Shown: positions 1-9,224, numbered from the stretch's first letter. The stretch: 33,720 nt of DNA from Paenibacillaceae bacterium (GCA_029256065.1 JAQSYT010000010.1:1-33720), one strand, 5' to 3'. The notes: generated by a model not told the origin, from the sequence alone. Numbers and translations are program-made.

Positions 1-496
1 TCTCGGGCGGCTTCTGGAGCAGCTTAAGCTCTCCGGGCTGGACTCCTCGCAAATCATATTTGAAATTACAGAGCGTCATTCCATTAATGATTTCGAGCAG
101 ATGGCCAGTATAGTCCGCTCCTATCGCACTCAGGGCTTCCGGTTTGCGGTGGATGATGCTGGTTCCGGCTACTCCAGTCTCCAGTCCATTTCTGAGCTGA
201 TCCCCGACATCATCAAGATTGATAAGTCGGTAATCCGCAATATTGACAGGGAAGCGGTGAAACAAGCCATGCTCCGGTCACTTCTGTATTTTGCCGAGAA
301 CATCAATTGTACGGTGATTGCCGAAGGAGTGGAACGTGAGGAAGAAGCCAATGTACTGCTGCAGAACCAGGTGCATATGGGTCAAGGCTATTATTTCGCC
401 AGACCGCAGCCCTTCGAGCACGGCCGCAATGTGATCCAGTTCCAGAGCCTCAAGGAAAAAATTATACATATGCGTAAAGCAGCTTCCGGCCAATAA
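1..496 (+). CDS. EAL-domain protein (c-di-GMP phosphodiesterase-like), C-terminal part, truncated by window start
   Basis: Frame 2 is open from the window edge: LGRLLEQLKLSGLDSSQIIFEITERHSINDFEQM...FAVDDAGSGYSSLQSISELIPDIIKIDKSVI, typical EAL-domain motifs. Confidence 0.9.
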   Translation, partial: LGRLLEQLKLSGLDSSQIIFEITERHSINDFEQMASIVRSYRTQGFRFAVDDAGSGYSSLQSISELIPDIIKIDKSVIRNIDREAVKQAMLRSLLYFAENINCTVIAEGVEREEEANVLLQNQVHMGQGYYFARPQPFEHGRNVIQFQSLKEKIIHMRKAASGQ

Positions 497-515
497 ATAA
501 AAAAACCTTACATAG

Positions 516-549
516 AGCATCCTTCCCGACTGCCGGGCGGGATGCTTTT
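516..549 (+). terminator. Rho-independent terminator after EAL gene
   Basis: agcatcc-ttcccgactgccggg-cgggatgct followed by ttta. Confidence 0.7.
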
Positions 550-581
550 ATATGGCAACTATGATAAGATAGATAGGAAAC

Positions 582-630
582 TTTAGGGTGTGTCTTCAAG
601 CTCCGAGCGGGTTTGAAGACAGGCCCTTAA
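582..630. repeat. 49-bp imperfect palindrome in mqnC leader; ends resemble the termini of the 33460-33623 element
   Basis: tttagggtgtgtcttcaagctc-cgag-cgggtttgaagacaggcccttaa; arms complementary, and both halves match the ends agggtgtgtgtgcaaactccgag / cgggtttgcatacacgccct at 33.5 kb. Confidence 0.7.
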
Positions 631-647
631 CAGCGGGGGGAGAACGC

Positions 648-1778
648 ATGTCCATTGACAGGATACTTCACAAAGCGGAAGCCGGAGGACGAATCAGTGT
701 GGAGGAATGCGTAAGCCTCTTCGAGTCCGATCAAGTGGAGAAGATAGGGGCTTCTGCTGACAAAGTGATGAAACGCTGGAATCCGGAGCCGGTAACCACC
801 TTTGTGGTCGGCCGGAATATCAACTATACCAACATCTGCGACGTGTATTGCCGGTTTTGCGCGTTTTACCGCTCGGTAGACAGCGATCAGGGCTATGTGC
901 TGCCGGATGAAACCATTTTCCGCAAGATTCAGGAAACAGTGGATGTGGACGGCACAGAAATTCTGATGCAGGGCGGCACCAACCCCAACCTGCCATTCTC
1001 GTATTATACGGACCTGCTCAAGGGGATTAAATCGCGTTTTGATATAACCATGCATTCCTTTTCACCTGCGGAGATCCTGAAGATGAAGGAAGTCTCCGGG
1101 GGCTTGACGCTGGAGGAGGTGGTCCGCCAGCTGAAGGAAGCCGGACTGGACTCTCTGCCAGGCGGTGGAGCTGAAATTCTCGATGACCGGACCCGGCGGA
1201 AGATCAGCCGGCTGAAGGGCTCATGGCGGGATTGGATGGACGTGATGCAGACAGCTCACCGGCTGGGGATGAACACCACCGCTACGATGGTGATCGGCTT
1301 CGGGGAAAGCATGGAGGAGCGGGCACTGCATCTTCTTCGCATCCGGGATGCCCAGGATGATTGTATTGTACACCAATATCCTTCAGCCGGTTTTCTGGCC
1401 TTTATCCCATGGACCTTCCAGCCGGATAATACCAATCTCAAGAAGGAACGGGCCACGCCGGAGGAATATCTGAAGACGTTGGCTATAAGCCGCTTGATGC
1501 TGGATAATGTCCCCCATTTCCAATCCTCATGGGTCACCATGGGACCGGAAATCGGCAAGCTGTCCTTGTCCTACGGAGCGGATGACTTCGGAAGCACCAT
1601 GATGGAGGAGAATGTGGTTTCTGCCGCGGGAGCAACACATAAAGTGAATATTGAGCTTTTGGTGCAGCTGATCCGGGAAACAGGTAAAACTCCGGCCCAA
1701 CGGAACACGCGGTATGACATTCTGCGGATGTTTGATGACGAAGCCAAGGTGGACAGGGATTTTGTCATGCAAAATTAG
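648..1778 (+). CDS. mqnC: Radical SAM cyclic dehypoxanthine futalosine synthase (MqnC-like, futalosine menaquinone pathway)
   Basis: CxxxCxxC radical SAM motif (CDVYCRFCAFYR), EILMQGGTNP, MHSFSPAEI, GGGAEIL. ATG at 648 after cagcggggggagaacgc; the ORF extension to 588 runs through a palindromic repeat and is unlikely to be translated. Confidence 0.88.
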   Translation: MSIDRILHKAEAGGRISVEECVSLFESDQVEKIGASADKVMKRWNPEPVTTFVVGRNINYTNICDVYCRFCAFYRSVDSDQGYVLPDETIFRKIQETVDVDGTEILMQGGTNPNLPFSYYTDLLKGIKSRFDITMHSFSPAEILKMKEVSGGLTLEEVVRQLKEAGLDSLPGGGAEILDDRTRRKISRLKGSWRDWMDVMQTAHRLGMNTTATMVIGFGESMEERALHLLRIRDAQDDCIVHQYPSAGFLAFIPWTFQPDNTNLKKERATPEEYLKTLAISRLMLDNVPHFQSSWVTMGPEIGKLSLSYGADDFGSTMMEENVVSAAGATHKVNIELLVQLIRETGKTPAQRNTRYDILRMFDDEAKVDRDFVMQN

Positions 1779-1808
1779 GAATACTAGGAAGTAAGGAAAA
1801 TTGAAGGG

Positions 1809-2099
1809 ATGACGATGATGGCGTACCAAGCAAAAGTTGTGGAAGCGGAAATTGTAAGCGAGAATAAGAATAACGGATTTTTCGAGATTGTGGCCGTACT
1901 GTCGGACCGCAACCGCTGCCGGATCACCTTTGAGCGCAACCCTGAAACAGGGGAGCCGAAGGCAACCCACATTAACCGGCTGTATACCGTACCCTGCGGT
2001 ATTTGCAAAAAGGATTATCTTTGCTATTGCCTGAACCGGTACTTGGATGTGCTTGGCGATCAGGCGCTTGAGGTGGCTGGGGTTTCGAAGGTTTCCTAA
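1809..2099 (+). CDS. Small conserved-type hypothetical protein with CGICKKDYLCYC cluster
   Basis: ORF immediately downstream of mqnC on the same strand, gaaggg upstream; the real start may be the ATG at 1815 or 1818. Confidence 0.65.
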   Translation: MTMMAYQAKVVEAEIVSENKNNGFFEIVAVLSDRNRCRITFERNPETGEPKATHINRLYTVPCGICKKDYLCYCLNRYLDVLGDQALEVAGVSKVS

Positions 2100-2130
2100 A
2101 ACTTCCCCATTAAAGGAGAAACAGGTATTT

Positions 2131-2280
2131 ATGATTACATGCGACGCATGCGGCAAGGTCAACGGTGAAGGCGATATCGGCGAGCACTGGATTTGTGACA
2201 GCTGCAAGGTGCCGGAACCCGCTGATGATAAGAAAAAGACGGATGAGGGCAACAAAGAAAAAGAGCATAAGCATTCCTGA
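2131..2280 (+). CDS. Small zinc-ribbon-like protein (CDAC...CDSC)
   Basis: MITCDACGKVNGEGDIGEHWICDSCKVPEPADDKKK..., preceded by aaaggagaaacag and followed directly by a terminator. Confidence 0.65.
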   Translation: MITCDACGKVNGEGDIGEHWICDSCKVPEPADDKKKTDEGNKEKEHKHS

Positions 2281-2287
2281 CCATACG

Positions 2288-2312
2288 ACCAGCCCTTGCG
2301 GCTGGTTTTTTT
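2288..2312 (+). terminator. Rho-independent terminator
   Basis: accagcccttgcggctggttttttt. Confidence 0.85.
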
Positions 2313-2379
2313 ATGCTCATCATGCGCTTTTGCGTCTGCTTTTATGGGAAGCAGCGCCCTTCCTTCCAGATTGTTGTTC

Positions 2380-2407
2380 GTATATCCCCAACCTTGGGGC
2401 ATATACT
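2380..2407 (+). promoter_or_regulatory. Candidate sigma-E-type promoter of ytxC
   Basis: gtATAT-N14 (ccccaaccttgggg)-CATATACT, resembling the sigma-E pattern (ATATT-N14-CATACAnT), ~100 nt upstream of a putative sporulation gene. Confidence 0.4.
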
Positions 2408-2504
2408 TAACAAACAGTCCCCAACAATATCCCCCAAGAGTAAGGGGGAGTCCCTGACAAGAACATGCGTAAAATACAGCACTTGGGAAGGGAGTGAGCG
2501 CATA

Positions 2505-3440
2505 ATGAAATCATTGACCATCCGGGTAGCGGATCATCCCGCCCTGCTCAGCCAGAACCTGCATGACCGCATGACAGCCAGCATGGGTTCAACTTTGCTG
2601 AATACAGCATTGGAGTACCGCCGGTATCCGGGTTATACGGAGATTGTTCTGGAGTTTTTCGGCGGAACCAAGGGATTGGGAAAAGGGGCAAAGAGTCTGC
2701 AGCAATGGCCGGAAGCAGTGGGACAGGTCCTGGCTGATTTCATTGTGGACGAATGCGAAGAGGAACTGCTTCGCCGACTGATCCGAAAAGACAAGCGTTA
2801 TTCCGAAGGGGAAAGAGAAGAAATCCTTGCATATTGCAGGCAATTGGAGAATACAAGTGACTTTGCCCCCGCGGCTTTGACGGAAAGCTCTCCCGGGAAG
2901 GCGCGGAAGCGCAGCTTGTTGGTCCAGGATTTGGCGGACTGTCTTCGTCCCGGCTCTACACTGGATCTGAACGGTTTTTTCCGGTTCCGGTTGAACCGGT
3001 ATGGGGCTGAACTGAAGGAGATGCTGGAATATGCCTCCGATGAATATTTGATGGACCAGCAATACAAGGAGTTTATTTCGCTTCTCCGCTATTTTGTGTA
3101 TGTTCAGGATTCCAAGATGCCCTTGGCCCATATTATTCACCAGGGCGGACACAGCTTTCTCCTGCTGGACAGCGAGATGCAGCCCATCGATACGGAAAAG
3201 CTGGACACCAGCTATAAAGTGGAGTTTATGGATAAGGACTACAATTTGGAGGATATGATTGTCAGTTCTCTCCTGACCATTGCCCCCGAGAGAATCTGCA
3301 TCCATACCCGTGAACCGGAGCTGCCGGTGATTAAGACATTAACCCAAATTTTCGAAAACCGCACGGAGATCTGCGGGCTTTGCAGATCCTGTGAAGCCAT
3401 ATCCGCTTCTTTGGAGCAGCAGGATAAATTGTCCCCTTGA
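2505..3440 (+). CDS. ytxC: YtxC-like putative sporulation protein
   Basis: Sequence resembles YtxC; position directly upstream of thrS matches Bacillus synteny; ATG at 2505 after gggaagggagtg. Confidence 0.75.
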   Translation: MKSLTIRVADHPALLSQNLHDRMTASMGSTLLNTALEYRRYPGYTEIVLEFFGGTKGLGKGAKSLQQWPEAVGQVLADFIVDECEEELLRRLIRKDKRYSEGEREEILAYCRQLENTSDFAPAALTESSPGKARKRSLLVQDLADCLRPGSTLDLNGFFRFRLNRYGAELKEMLEYASDEYLMDQQYKEFISLLRYFVYVQDSKMPLAHIIHQGGHSFLLLDSEMQPIDTEKLDTSYKVEFMDKDYNLEDMIVSSLLTIAPERICIHTREPELPVIKTLTQIFENRTEICGLCRSCEAISASLEQQDKLSP

Positions 3441-3466
3441 TTTGCGCGGAAGGGTTGTTTTATAAT
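3437..3466 (+). promoter_or_regulatory. Candidate sigma-A promoter of the thrS T-box transcript
   Basis: ttgatt-N18-tataat; -35 overlaps the ytxC stop codon. Confidence 0.6.
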
Positions 3467-3477
3467 ATGAAATATGT

Positions 3478-3784
3478 TTGGTGCTGACCAAAGACATGGG
3501 CCCCTGGTTTACGGAACAGAGAGAGAAGCCTTGGCTGTAAGCTTCTTCCGGCAATAATCATTGGCTTACCCCTTTGCGAGCTGCAGAATGGAAGGTTGTT
3601 TCCCTGCTACGAAAGAACCGGGCGGAGGAGCATGTGTATATTCTGCCGGGGCATTCCCGTTACCGGATGACATAAGAGGGCAACTGCCGCTTTTCCCTAC
3701 GGAAAATAGCTGCAGGCTGCTGAATTAGGGTGGAACCACGAGCTGACGCACTCGTCCCTTCAGGGATGATGTGCGTTTTTTTGT
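3478..3784 (+). ncRNA. T-box leader of thrS
   Basis: T-box sequence agggtggaaccacg at ~3728, then terminator acgcac-tcgtcccttcagggatgat-gtgcgttttttt, directly upstream of a tRNA synthetase gene. 5' boundary approximate; the specifier codon was not resolved with certainty (candidate ACC at 3663). Confidence 0.93.
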
Positions 3785-3819
3785 ATGCTTACAATTAATT
3801 GGAAATGAGGGACAAGCAC

Positions 3820-5784
3820 ATGGCAAACGCAACTGGCATCGATAACGTTATAGTGACTCTACCCGATGGGGCAGTCCGGGAGTATCCCAAGGGAACCACG
3901 ATTGAGGGAGTGGCTGAATCCATCAGCTCCGGTTTGAAGAAGAATGCCCTGGCCGGTAAGGTGAACGGCAAGGTTGTAGACTTGGCAACCGCGCTGAATG
4001 ATGATGCTGAGGTAGCCATTATTACTGGCGACTCTGAGGAAGGGCTAGAGGTGCTCCGGCACAGCTGCGCCCACCTGATGGCCCAGGCCATTAAGCGTGT
4101 ATTCAAGGATCAGCATGTGATGCTGGGCATCGGGCCGGTTATTGAGGACGGCTTCTATTATGACATTGACCTGGAAACACCCGTTTCCTCCGAGGATTTC
4201 GCCAGAATCGAAAAGGAAATGGAGCGGATCGTACAGGAAAATCTGCCTGTAACCCGCAGAGAGGTCTCCCGTGAAGAAGCGCTGTCCATCTATACCGGGC
4301 TGAATGATCCTCTCAAGCTGGAATTGATTCGCGATTTGCCTGAGGACTCGGTCATCACTATTTATGACCAAGGCGAGTTCTTCGACCTCTGCCGCGGCCC
4401 CCATGTTCCCTCCACAGGTAAAATCAAGATATTCAAGCTTCTCAGCCTGGCAGGCGCATACTGGCGCGGTGATTCCAAGAACAAGATGCTGCAGCGGATT
4501 TACGGCACTGCCTTCAACAAAAAAACACAGCTGGACGAGCATCTCCACTATCTGGAGGAAGCCAAAAAGCGGGATCACCGGAAGCTTGGCAAGGAGCTGA
4601 AGATTTTTTCCTTTGCTAAGGAAGTGGGCCAGGGTATTCCCCTGTGGCTGCCTAACGGCGCCAAGCTCCGCCGCACCATGGAGCGGTACATTGTGGACCT
4701 GGAGGAGCGTCTCGGGTACCAGCATGTGTACACTCCCGTTCTGGGCAATGTGGAGCTCTACAAAATCTCCGGCCACTGGGACCACTATCAGGAGGACATG
4801 TTCCCGCCAATGGCGCTGGACAATGAGGAATATGTGCTGCGTCCCATGAACTGCCCCCATCACATGATGGTCTACAAGAGCGACATGCGCAGCTACCGGG
4901 ATCTGCCGGTGCGTGTAGCCGAGCTGGGGATGATGCACCGTTACGAAATGTCCGGCGCTCTGACCGGTCTCCACCGCGTCCGCGCCATGACCCTGAATGA
5001 CGCCCATATCTTCTGCCGCCCTGACCAGATCAAGGAAGAGTTCGCACGGGTTGTGAACCTGATCCGCCGGGTGTACGAGGATTTCGGCATCAAGGAATAC
5101 CGCTTCCGCCTGTCCTACCGGGATCCCAAGGATACCGAGAAATATTTCCCCAACGATGAAATGTGGGAAACCTCCCAGCGTATGCTGAAGGAAGTGGTTG
5201 AGGAGCTGGGGCTTCCTTATTATGAAGCAGAAGGGGAAGCGGCGTTCTACGGCCCCAAGCTGGATGTGCAAATCAAAACCGCGTTGAAGAAGGAAGAAAC
5301 CCTCTCCACCGCCCAACTGGACTTCCTGCTGCCTGAGCGGTTCCAGCTGGAATACACCGGCGACGACGGCCAGAAGCACCGTCCCGTGGTTATCCACCGG
5401 GGCATTATCAGCACGATGGAACGGATGACCGCTTACCTGCTTGAAAACTTTGCAGGCGCCTTCCCCACCTGGCTGGCACCGCTGCAGGCCCGTGTTATTC
5501 CGGTGTCCCCGGTTTTCGAAGCGTATGCGGCAGCTTGCAATGAGAAGCTGGCAGAGGCAGGCATCCGTGCTGAAGCGGACCAACGCAACGAGAAGCTGGG
5601 CTACAAGATCCGTGAAGCACAGCTGGAGAAAATCCCGTACATGCTGGTATGCGGCGAAAATGAAGCCAACAGCGGTACCCTCTCCGTGCGGATGCGCGGC
5701 GGTGTAGATAAGGGTGCGATGAGCCTGGATGACGTGGTGGCTTTGATCACTGCGGATATTGCCACTAAAACCAAAACCGAATAA
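3820..5784 (+). CDS. thrS: Threonyl-tRNA synthetase
   Basis: TGS domain start, [36 protein letters not shown] 3820 preceded by gaggg. Confidence 0.97.
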   Translation: MANATGIDNVIVTLPDGAVREYPKGTTIEGVAESISSGLKKNALAGKVNGKVVDLATALNDDAEVAIITGDSEEGLEVLRHSCAHLMAQAIKRVFKDQHVMLGIGPVIEDGFYYDIDLETPVSSEDFARIEKEMERIVQENLPVTRREVSREEALSIYTGLNDPLKLELIRDLPEDSVITIYDQGEFFDLCRGPHVPSTGKIKIFKLLSLAGAYWRGDSKNKMLQRIYGTAFNKKTQLDEHLHYLEEAKKRDHRKLGKELKIFSFAKEVGQGIPLWLPNGAKLRRTMERYIVDLEERLGYQHVYTPVLGNVELYKISGHWDHYQEDMFPPMALDNEEYVLRPMNCPHHMMVYKSDMRSYRDLPVRVAELGMMHRYEMSGALTGLHRVRAMTLNDAHIFCRPDQIKEEFARVVNLIRRVYEDFGIKEYRFRLSYRDPKDTEKYFPNDEMWETSQRMLKEVVEELGLPYYEAEGEAAFYGPKLDVQIKTALKKEETLSTAQLDFLLPERFQLEYTGDDGQKHRPVVIHRGIISTMERMTAYLLENFAGAFPTWLAPLQARVIPVSPVFEAYAAACNEKLAEAGIRAEADQRNEKLGYKIREAQLEKIPYMLVCGENEANSGTLSVRMRGGVDKGAMSLDDVVALITADIATKTKTE

Positions 5785-5809
5785 ATAGGTTGAACAATTA
5801 TGGTCAAGG

Positions 5810-5836
5810 AAAAGCGCACAGAATCTGCGCTTTTTC
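5810..5836 (+). terminator. Rho-independent terminator after thrS
   Basis: aaaagcgcacagaatctgcgctttttcttttttt. Confidence 0.85.
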
Positions 5837-5959
5837 TTTTTTTTGCCCCAGGCATGCATAACCCTCCTGATTCTGGGAACCGTATAAGCGAAGTTTGCCT
5901 GCGGATAGGACAATGATTTTCAGGGCAACCTTCATTATCAGGGGAGGGTATATCACTAC

Positions 5960-6730
5960 ATGAGCGATGGCAGGTTAGTCAGTTTGGTGCAGCGTACGGG
6001 ATTGTTGGTTCTTTGGATCAGCGTGGTCACGTGTTTGCTTCCAAACAGCAATACCGGCAATATTCTCCAGGAGATGGGAATGGATGCCGCCGCAGCCCCC
6101 TTGGGGGAGGCCAGGGCGGAAGCTGTCCACCTTACCGCAGGACCCACCCGGAGTCCGGCAGCCGCAAAACAAACCGGAGGGGCGGCGCAGCAGACCGGTT
6201 CCGCAGCAGGCAGCACTGCTTCTGAACAGAGTGAAGCCGCTTTGGTTAAAGAAGTGCTGGAGCATATCCGGACCTCCCATTTGGAGGATGTGGATCCGGA
6301 TCATATAGAGATGGTGGAGGTAGTGGCTACCGGCTATACCGCCGGCAAGGAGTCCACCGGGAAATCTCCGGGCCACCCTGAATATGGCATTACTTATTCC
6401 GGCGTAAAGGTCCGCAAGGACGATTTCTCCACGATAGCCGCAGATCCGGCAATATTCCCTATTGGAACCATTATGTATATTCCGGGGTATGGATTTGGCG
6501 TGGTGGCGGATACGGGCGGAGCAATCAAAGGACATAAGATAGATCTTTATTTTGTCACGAAGCAGCAGGTTTATGAGCAATGGGGCAAACGCAAGGTGAA
6601 GGTGCTGGTGCTCCGCAAGGGCAGCGGCAGAGTGACCGAAGCCATGATGAATGATCTGAACAATGCGGCCGATGCTGTTCCGGTGGAGAAATCACTGGAC
6701 CTGCTGGCGGATCTGGGCCGCAAGGAATAG
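5960..6730 (+). CDS. 3D-domain-containing protein with N-terminal membrane/signal segment
   Basis: VVATGYTAG...GITYSGVKVRKDDFSTIAADPAIFPIGTIMYIPGYGFGVVADTGGAIKGHKIDLYF: 3D (Asp-Asp-Asp) domain motifs. Confidence 0.85.
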   Translation: MSDGRLVSLVQRTGLLVLWISVVTCLLPNSNTGNILQEMGMDAAAAPLGEARAEAVHLTAGPTRSPAAAKQTGGAAQQTGSAAGSTASEQSEAALVKEVLEHIRTSHLEDVDPDHIEMVEVVATGYTAGKESTGKSPGHPEYGITYSGVKVRKDDFSTIAADPAIFPIGTIMYIPGYGFGVVADTGGAIKGHKIDLYFVTKQQVYEQWGKRKVKVLVLRKGSGRVTEAMMNDLNNAADAVPVEKSLDLLADLGRKE

Positions 6731-6747
6731 CTGTACTCCAAAACAAC

Positions 6748-6784
6748 GCTCCGGTCCCCGGCATAGGGAGACGGAGCTTTTTTG
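6748..6784 (+). terminator. Rho-independent terminator
   Basis: gctccg-gtccccggcataggga-gacggagcttttttt. Confidence 0.7.
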
Positions 6785-6855
6785 TGTCGATTTCGGCTTG
6801 TCACCCAGGCGGGGGTGTGCAAGAATAGAAGGACTACAAAAAAAGGAGATGGAGT

Positions 6856-8337
6856 ATGAATTTTCTTCAGAAGACACGTACATCGTGGCTGGCGTTAGTA
6901 TTGACGCTGGCACTGCCTGTCCTGCCGGCCTATGGTGCAGCAGGAACCTCTGTGGAGGCGGAGGCGGCGGCAAGCACACCCAGTGTATGGGCAATGGAGG
7001 ATGTGGCATACACCAAGCTTCACCAACTGGCGGCAGAGCAGCTTTTTGCCGATTATCAAGCCCCGGCCACTGTCGGTGAACTGAATGCCGCCGGCTTGTC
7101 GCTTCAGCATAAGCTTGCCGTACGCACAGCATCGGCCACAGAAGCGGTTTATGGCCAGGCGCAAGCACCTGCTGCTGAGTTATCCGGAGCTGATGCGACC
7201 CGTCAGGACGCGGCAGTTGTCCTCTATGCGGCCATCCGGGAGAGCCTGCCCCAGGTTAAGCCGGTAACCGGCAAAACCACCCTCTATCCCGAGCTGGATG
7301 CTCTTGCCGGAAACATAGCAGAAGCAGTCCGGTACATAGCCGATCACGGCATCCTTAAGGGCAAGCAGGATGGAAGCCTGAACCTGGCGGACACTCTGAC
7401 CCGGGAGCAGCTTCTCTCCCTGACGTACAGAACCTATGAGTTTGTTCTCCAGGAAAGCAATACTGCCTCCAAGGGTCTGGTGTGGAAGGTATCCGGCGGT
7501 AAAAGCCCTGTTTATGTTCTGGGCTCCATCCATATCGGTGATATCAGCATCTACCCTCTGGACAACCTGATTAAAGACGCCTATGAAGGTTCATCCTACC
7601 TGGCAGTGGAAGCGGATGTGACCCAGGATCCGGAAGGCATCCAGTATATGAGCGAGAAGGCTGTATTCTCCGACGGCACTACCCTGGACAAGCATGTGTC
7701 TGCGGAAACCTACAAGCTGTTTGCACAGCAGATGGAGAAGGCAGGCCTAACCGAGGATGTGTACAATACGCTGAAGCCTTGGTATGCGGCCCTGCTGCTG
7801 CAGAATCTCAGCTTGTCCGAAGCCTCGTACAGCGCAAACCTGGGGCTCGACATTTACTTCCTGTCGGAAGCGGCTAAAACGCAAAAATCTGTTTTGCAGG
7901 TGGAGGGTATTAAGTTCCAGGTGGATATGTTTGATTCCTTCGATCCTAAGCTGCAGGAGGAATTTTTGCTGGAAACCCTGAAGGCAAGCGAAGGGCAGAC
8001 GGACGGTCAAGCAGGCGCAGAGAGCGGCGCGGAGGCGGCCAATGCCCAAACGCAGATGATGCAGTCTCTGCTGCACTATTGGAGCACAGGGGATGCGGAG
8101 GATTTCGGCAAGCTGATTGCCCGCTCCAATGAAGCGGAAGCCGGCGCCAGCGAATTTAACCGGATTTTCTGGGATGAGCGCAATAAGAATATGTTCCACG
8201 CAGTAGAAAAATATCTGGGTGATACAGCGGGCCACAGCTACTTTGTGGTTGTGGGTGCGGGTCACCTGTTCGGAGACACCGGTGTTCTTAAAGAGCTTCA
8301 AAAAGCCGGCTATACAACCGAACAGCTGTTGGACTAA
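6856..8337 (+). CDS. Secreted TraB/GumN-family protein with N-terminal SLH-like region
   Basis: Signal peptide MNFLQKTRTSWLALVLTLALPVLPAYGAA; SLH-like EAVRYIADHGILKGKQDGSLNLADTLTREQLLSL; TraB/GumN motifs SPVYVLGSIHIGD and FVVVGAGHLFGDTGVLKELQKAGY. Confidence 0.82.
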   Translation: MNFLQKTRTSWLALVLTLALPVLPAYGAAGTSVEAEAAASTPSVWAMEDVAYTKLHQLAAEQLFADYQAPATVGELNAAGLSLQHKLAVRTASATEAVYGQAQAPAAELSGADATRQDAAVVLYAAIRESLPQVKPVTGKTTLYPELDALAGNIAEAVRYIADHGILKGKQDGSLNLADTLTREQLLSLTYRTYEFVLQESNTASKGLVWKVSGGKSPVYVLGSIHIGDISIYPLDNLIKDAYEGSSYLAVEADVTQDPEGIQYMSEKAVFSDGTTLDKHVSAETYKLFAQQMEKAGLTEDVYNTLKPWYAALLLQNLSLSEASYSANLGLDIYFLSEAAKTQKSVLQVEGIKFQVDMFDSFDPKLQEEFLLETLKASEGQTDGQAGAESGAEAANAQTQMMQSLLHYWSTGDAEDFGKLIARSNEAEAGASEFNRIFWDERNKNMFHAVEKYLGDTAGHSYFVVVGAGHLFGDTGVLKELQKAGYTTEQLLD

Positions 8338-8353
8338 TTCCTAATTACAAAAA

Positions 8354-8400
8354 AACCGTCAGGAAGGCCGTAAGGCTTATCCTGGCGGTTATTATTTTTT
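8354..8400. terminator. Terminator between convergent genes
   Basis: aaccgtcaggaaggccgtaaggcttatcctggcggtt with A-tract before and T-rich sequence after. Confidence 0.75.
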
Positions 8401-8866
8401 AACGGTTCTTTAATTTTTCGATTTCGGTATGAAGCTTTAACTGGTCATAGTGGATGATCTTGATGCTGTATTCATGATTGCCGATGTCGCTATCATTCTT
8501 CTGGAGGTGCAGCTCAAAACGTTTGACATCCTCATTCGTTTCCAGAACGGCTCTGCGGATAAGGGGAATATCAGCCGCCAATGCTTCTACTTGGCTCAGT
8601 CGGGAGTCCAATTGAATCAACTGGACTTCTACCTTGTTCAGCCGTGTTTCCACGTGTCCCAGCTTGCCCTCAACCTTATCCAGCCTTACCTCAACCTGTC
8701 CCAGCCGGGCATCCAACTGGTCAAGCCGCAGCTCAACTCTGTCCAAACGATCTTCTACTCTCTCCAGTCGGGCATCTACTTTATCCAGGCGCTGGTGAGT
8801 CTGCTCTTGTCCCTTATGCAGCATTTGCAGCTGCTCCAGAATTTGTGTTAATACTTGCTCGCTCAT
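8399..8866 (-). CDS. Heptad-repeat coiled-coil protein
   Basis: About ten consecutive 7-aa units RLDKVDA RLERVED RLDRVEL RLDQLDA RLGQVEV RLDKVEG KLGHVET RLNKVEV QLIQLDS RLSQVEA. Confidence 0.8.
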   Translation of the reverse strand: MSEQVLTQILEQLQMLHKGQEQTHQRLDKVDARLERVEDRLDRVELRLDQLDARLGQVEVRLDKVEGKLGHVETRLNKVEVQLIQLDSRLSQVEALAADIPLIRRAVLETNEDVKRFELHLQKNDSDIGNHEYSIKIIHYDQLKLHTEIEKLKNR

Positions 8867-8989
8867 GGCATCCCTCCGGTTTACCTTGTTGGGGATTGTG
8901 ACCCCATTATACCTTCTCCCCCCTTATCTGACAATTGCGTATAGTCTCCTGTCGGAACATGCGCAGTGCTGTGAGAATTGTGTTAACGC

Positions 8990-9032
8990 AAAAAAAGGCG
9001 CCGCAGCTCCCGGACGGGATACCGCAGCGCCT
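8990..9032 (-). terminator. Terminator-like hairpin on the minus strand, no obvious parent gene
   Basis: Minus strand: aggcgctgcggtatcccgtccgggagctgcggcgccttttttt. Confidence 0.5.
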
Positions 9033-9224
9033 GCTTGGCGTCTGTCATGTTCATGCATAAGTTTAGCACGCGGCTCACAGCCGGTAAACTGGAAGCGCTA
9101 TTCCGCGGCGGGACTGACAGAGCCCCGCATTAGATGACAAGGCTAAGTCTGTTTATGGCTTGTGATCGTTTTCTTCATTCCCTGACTCTTCAAGAGACCG
9201 TCTGAAAGCTCCTGTTGGCCTGTG

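Noticed and set aside
588-647. N-terminal extension of MqnC (MCLQAPSGFEDRPLTAGGER)
   Set aside because: It translates the short palindrome; the ATG at 648 has a G-rich RBS and starts at the expected N-terminus.
2409-2456. Further copy of the 59-bp repeat (cccccaagagtaagggggagtccc)
   Set aside because: Only gggggagtccc plus a short hairpin is shared; too little to call the same family without a genome-wide comparison.
4045-5913. 622-aa minus-strand ORF antisense to thrS
   Set aside because: Shadow ORF of a highly conserved gene; composition (His/Gln/Val-rich) and lack of family motifs are typical of antisense frames.
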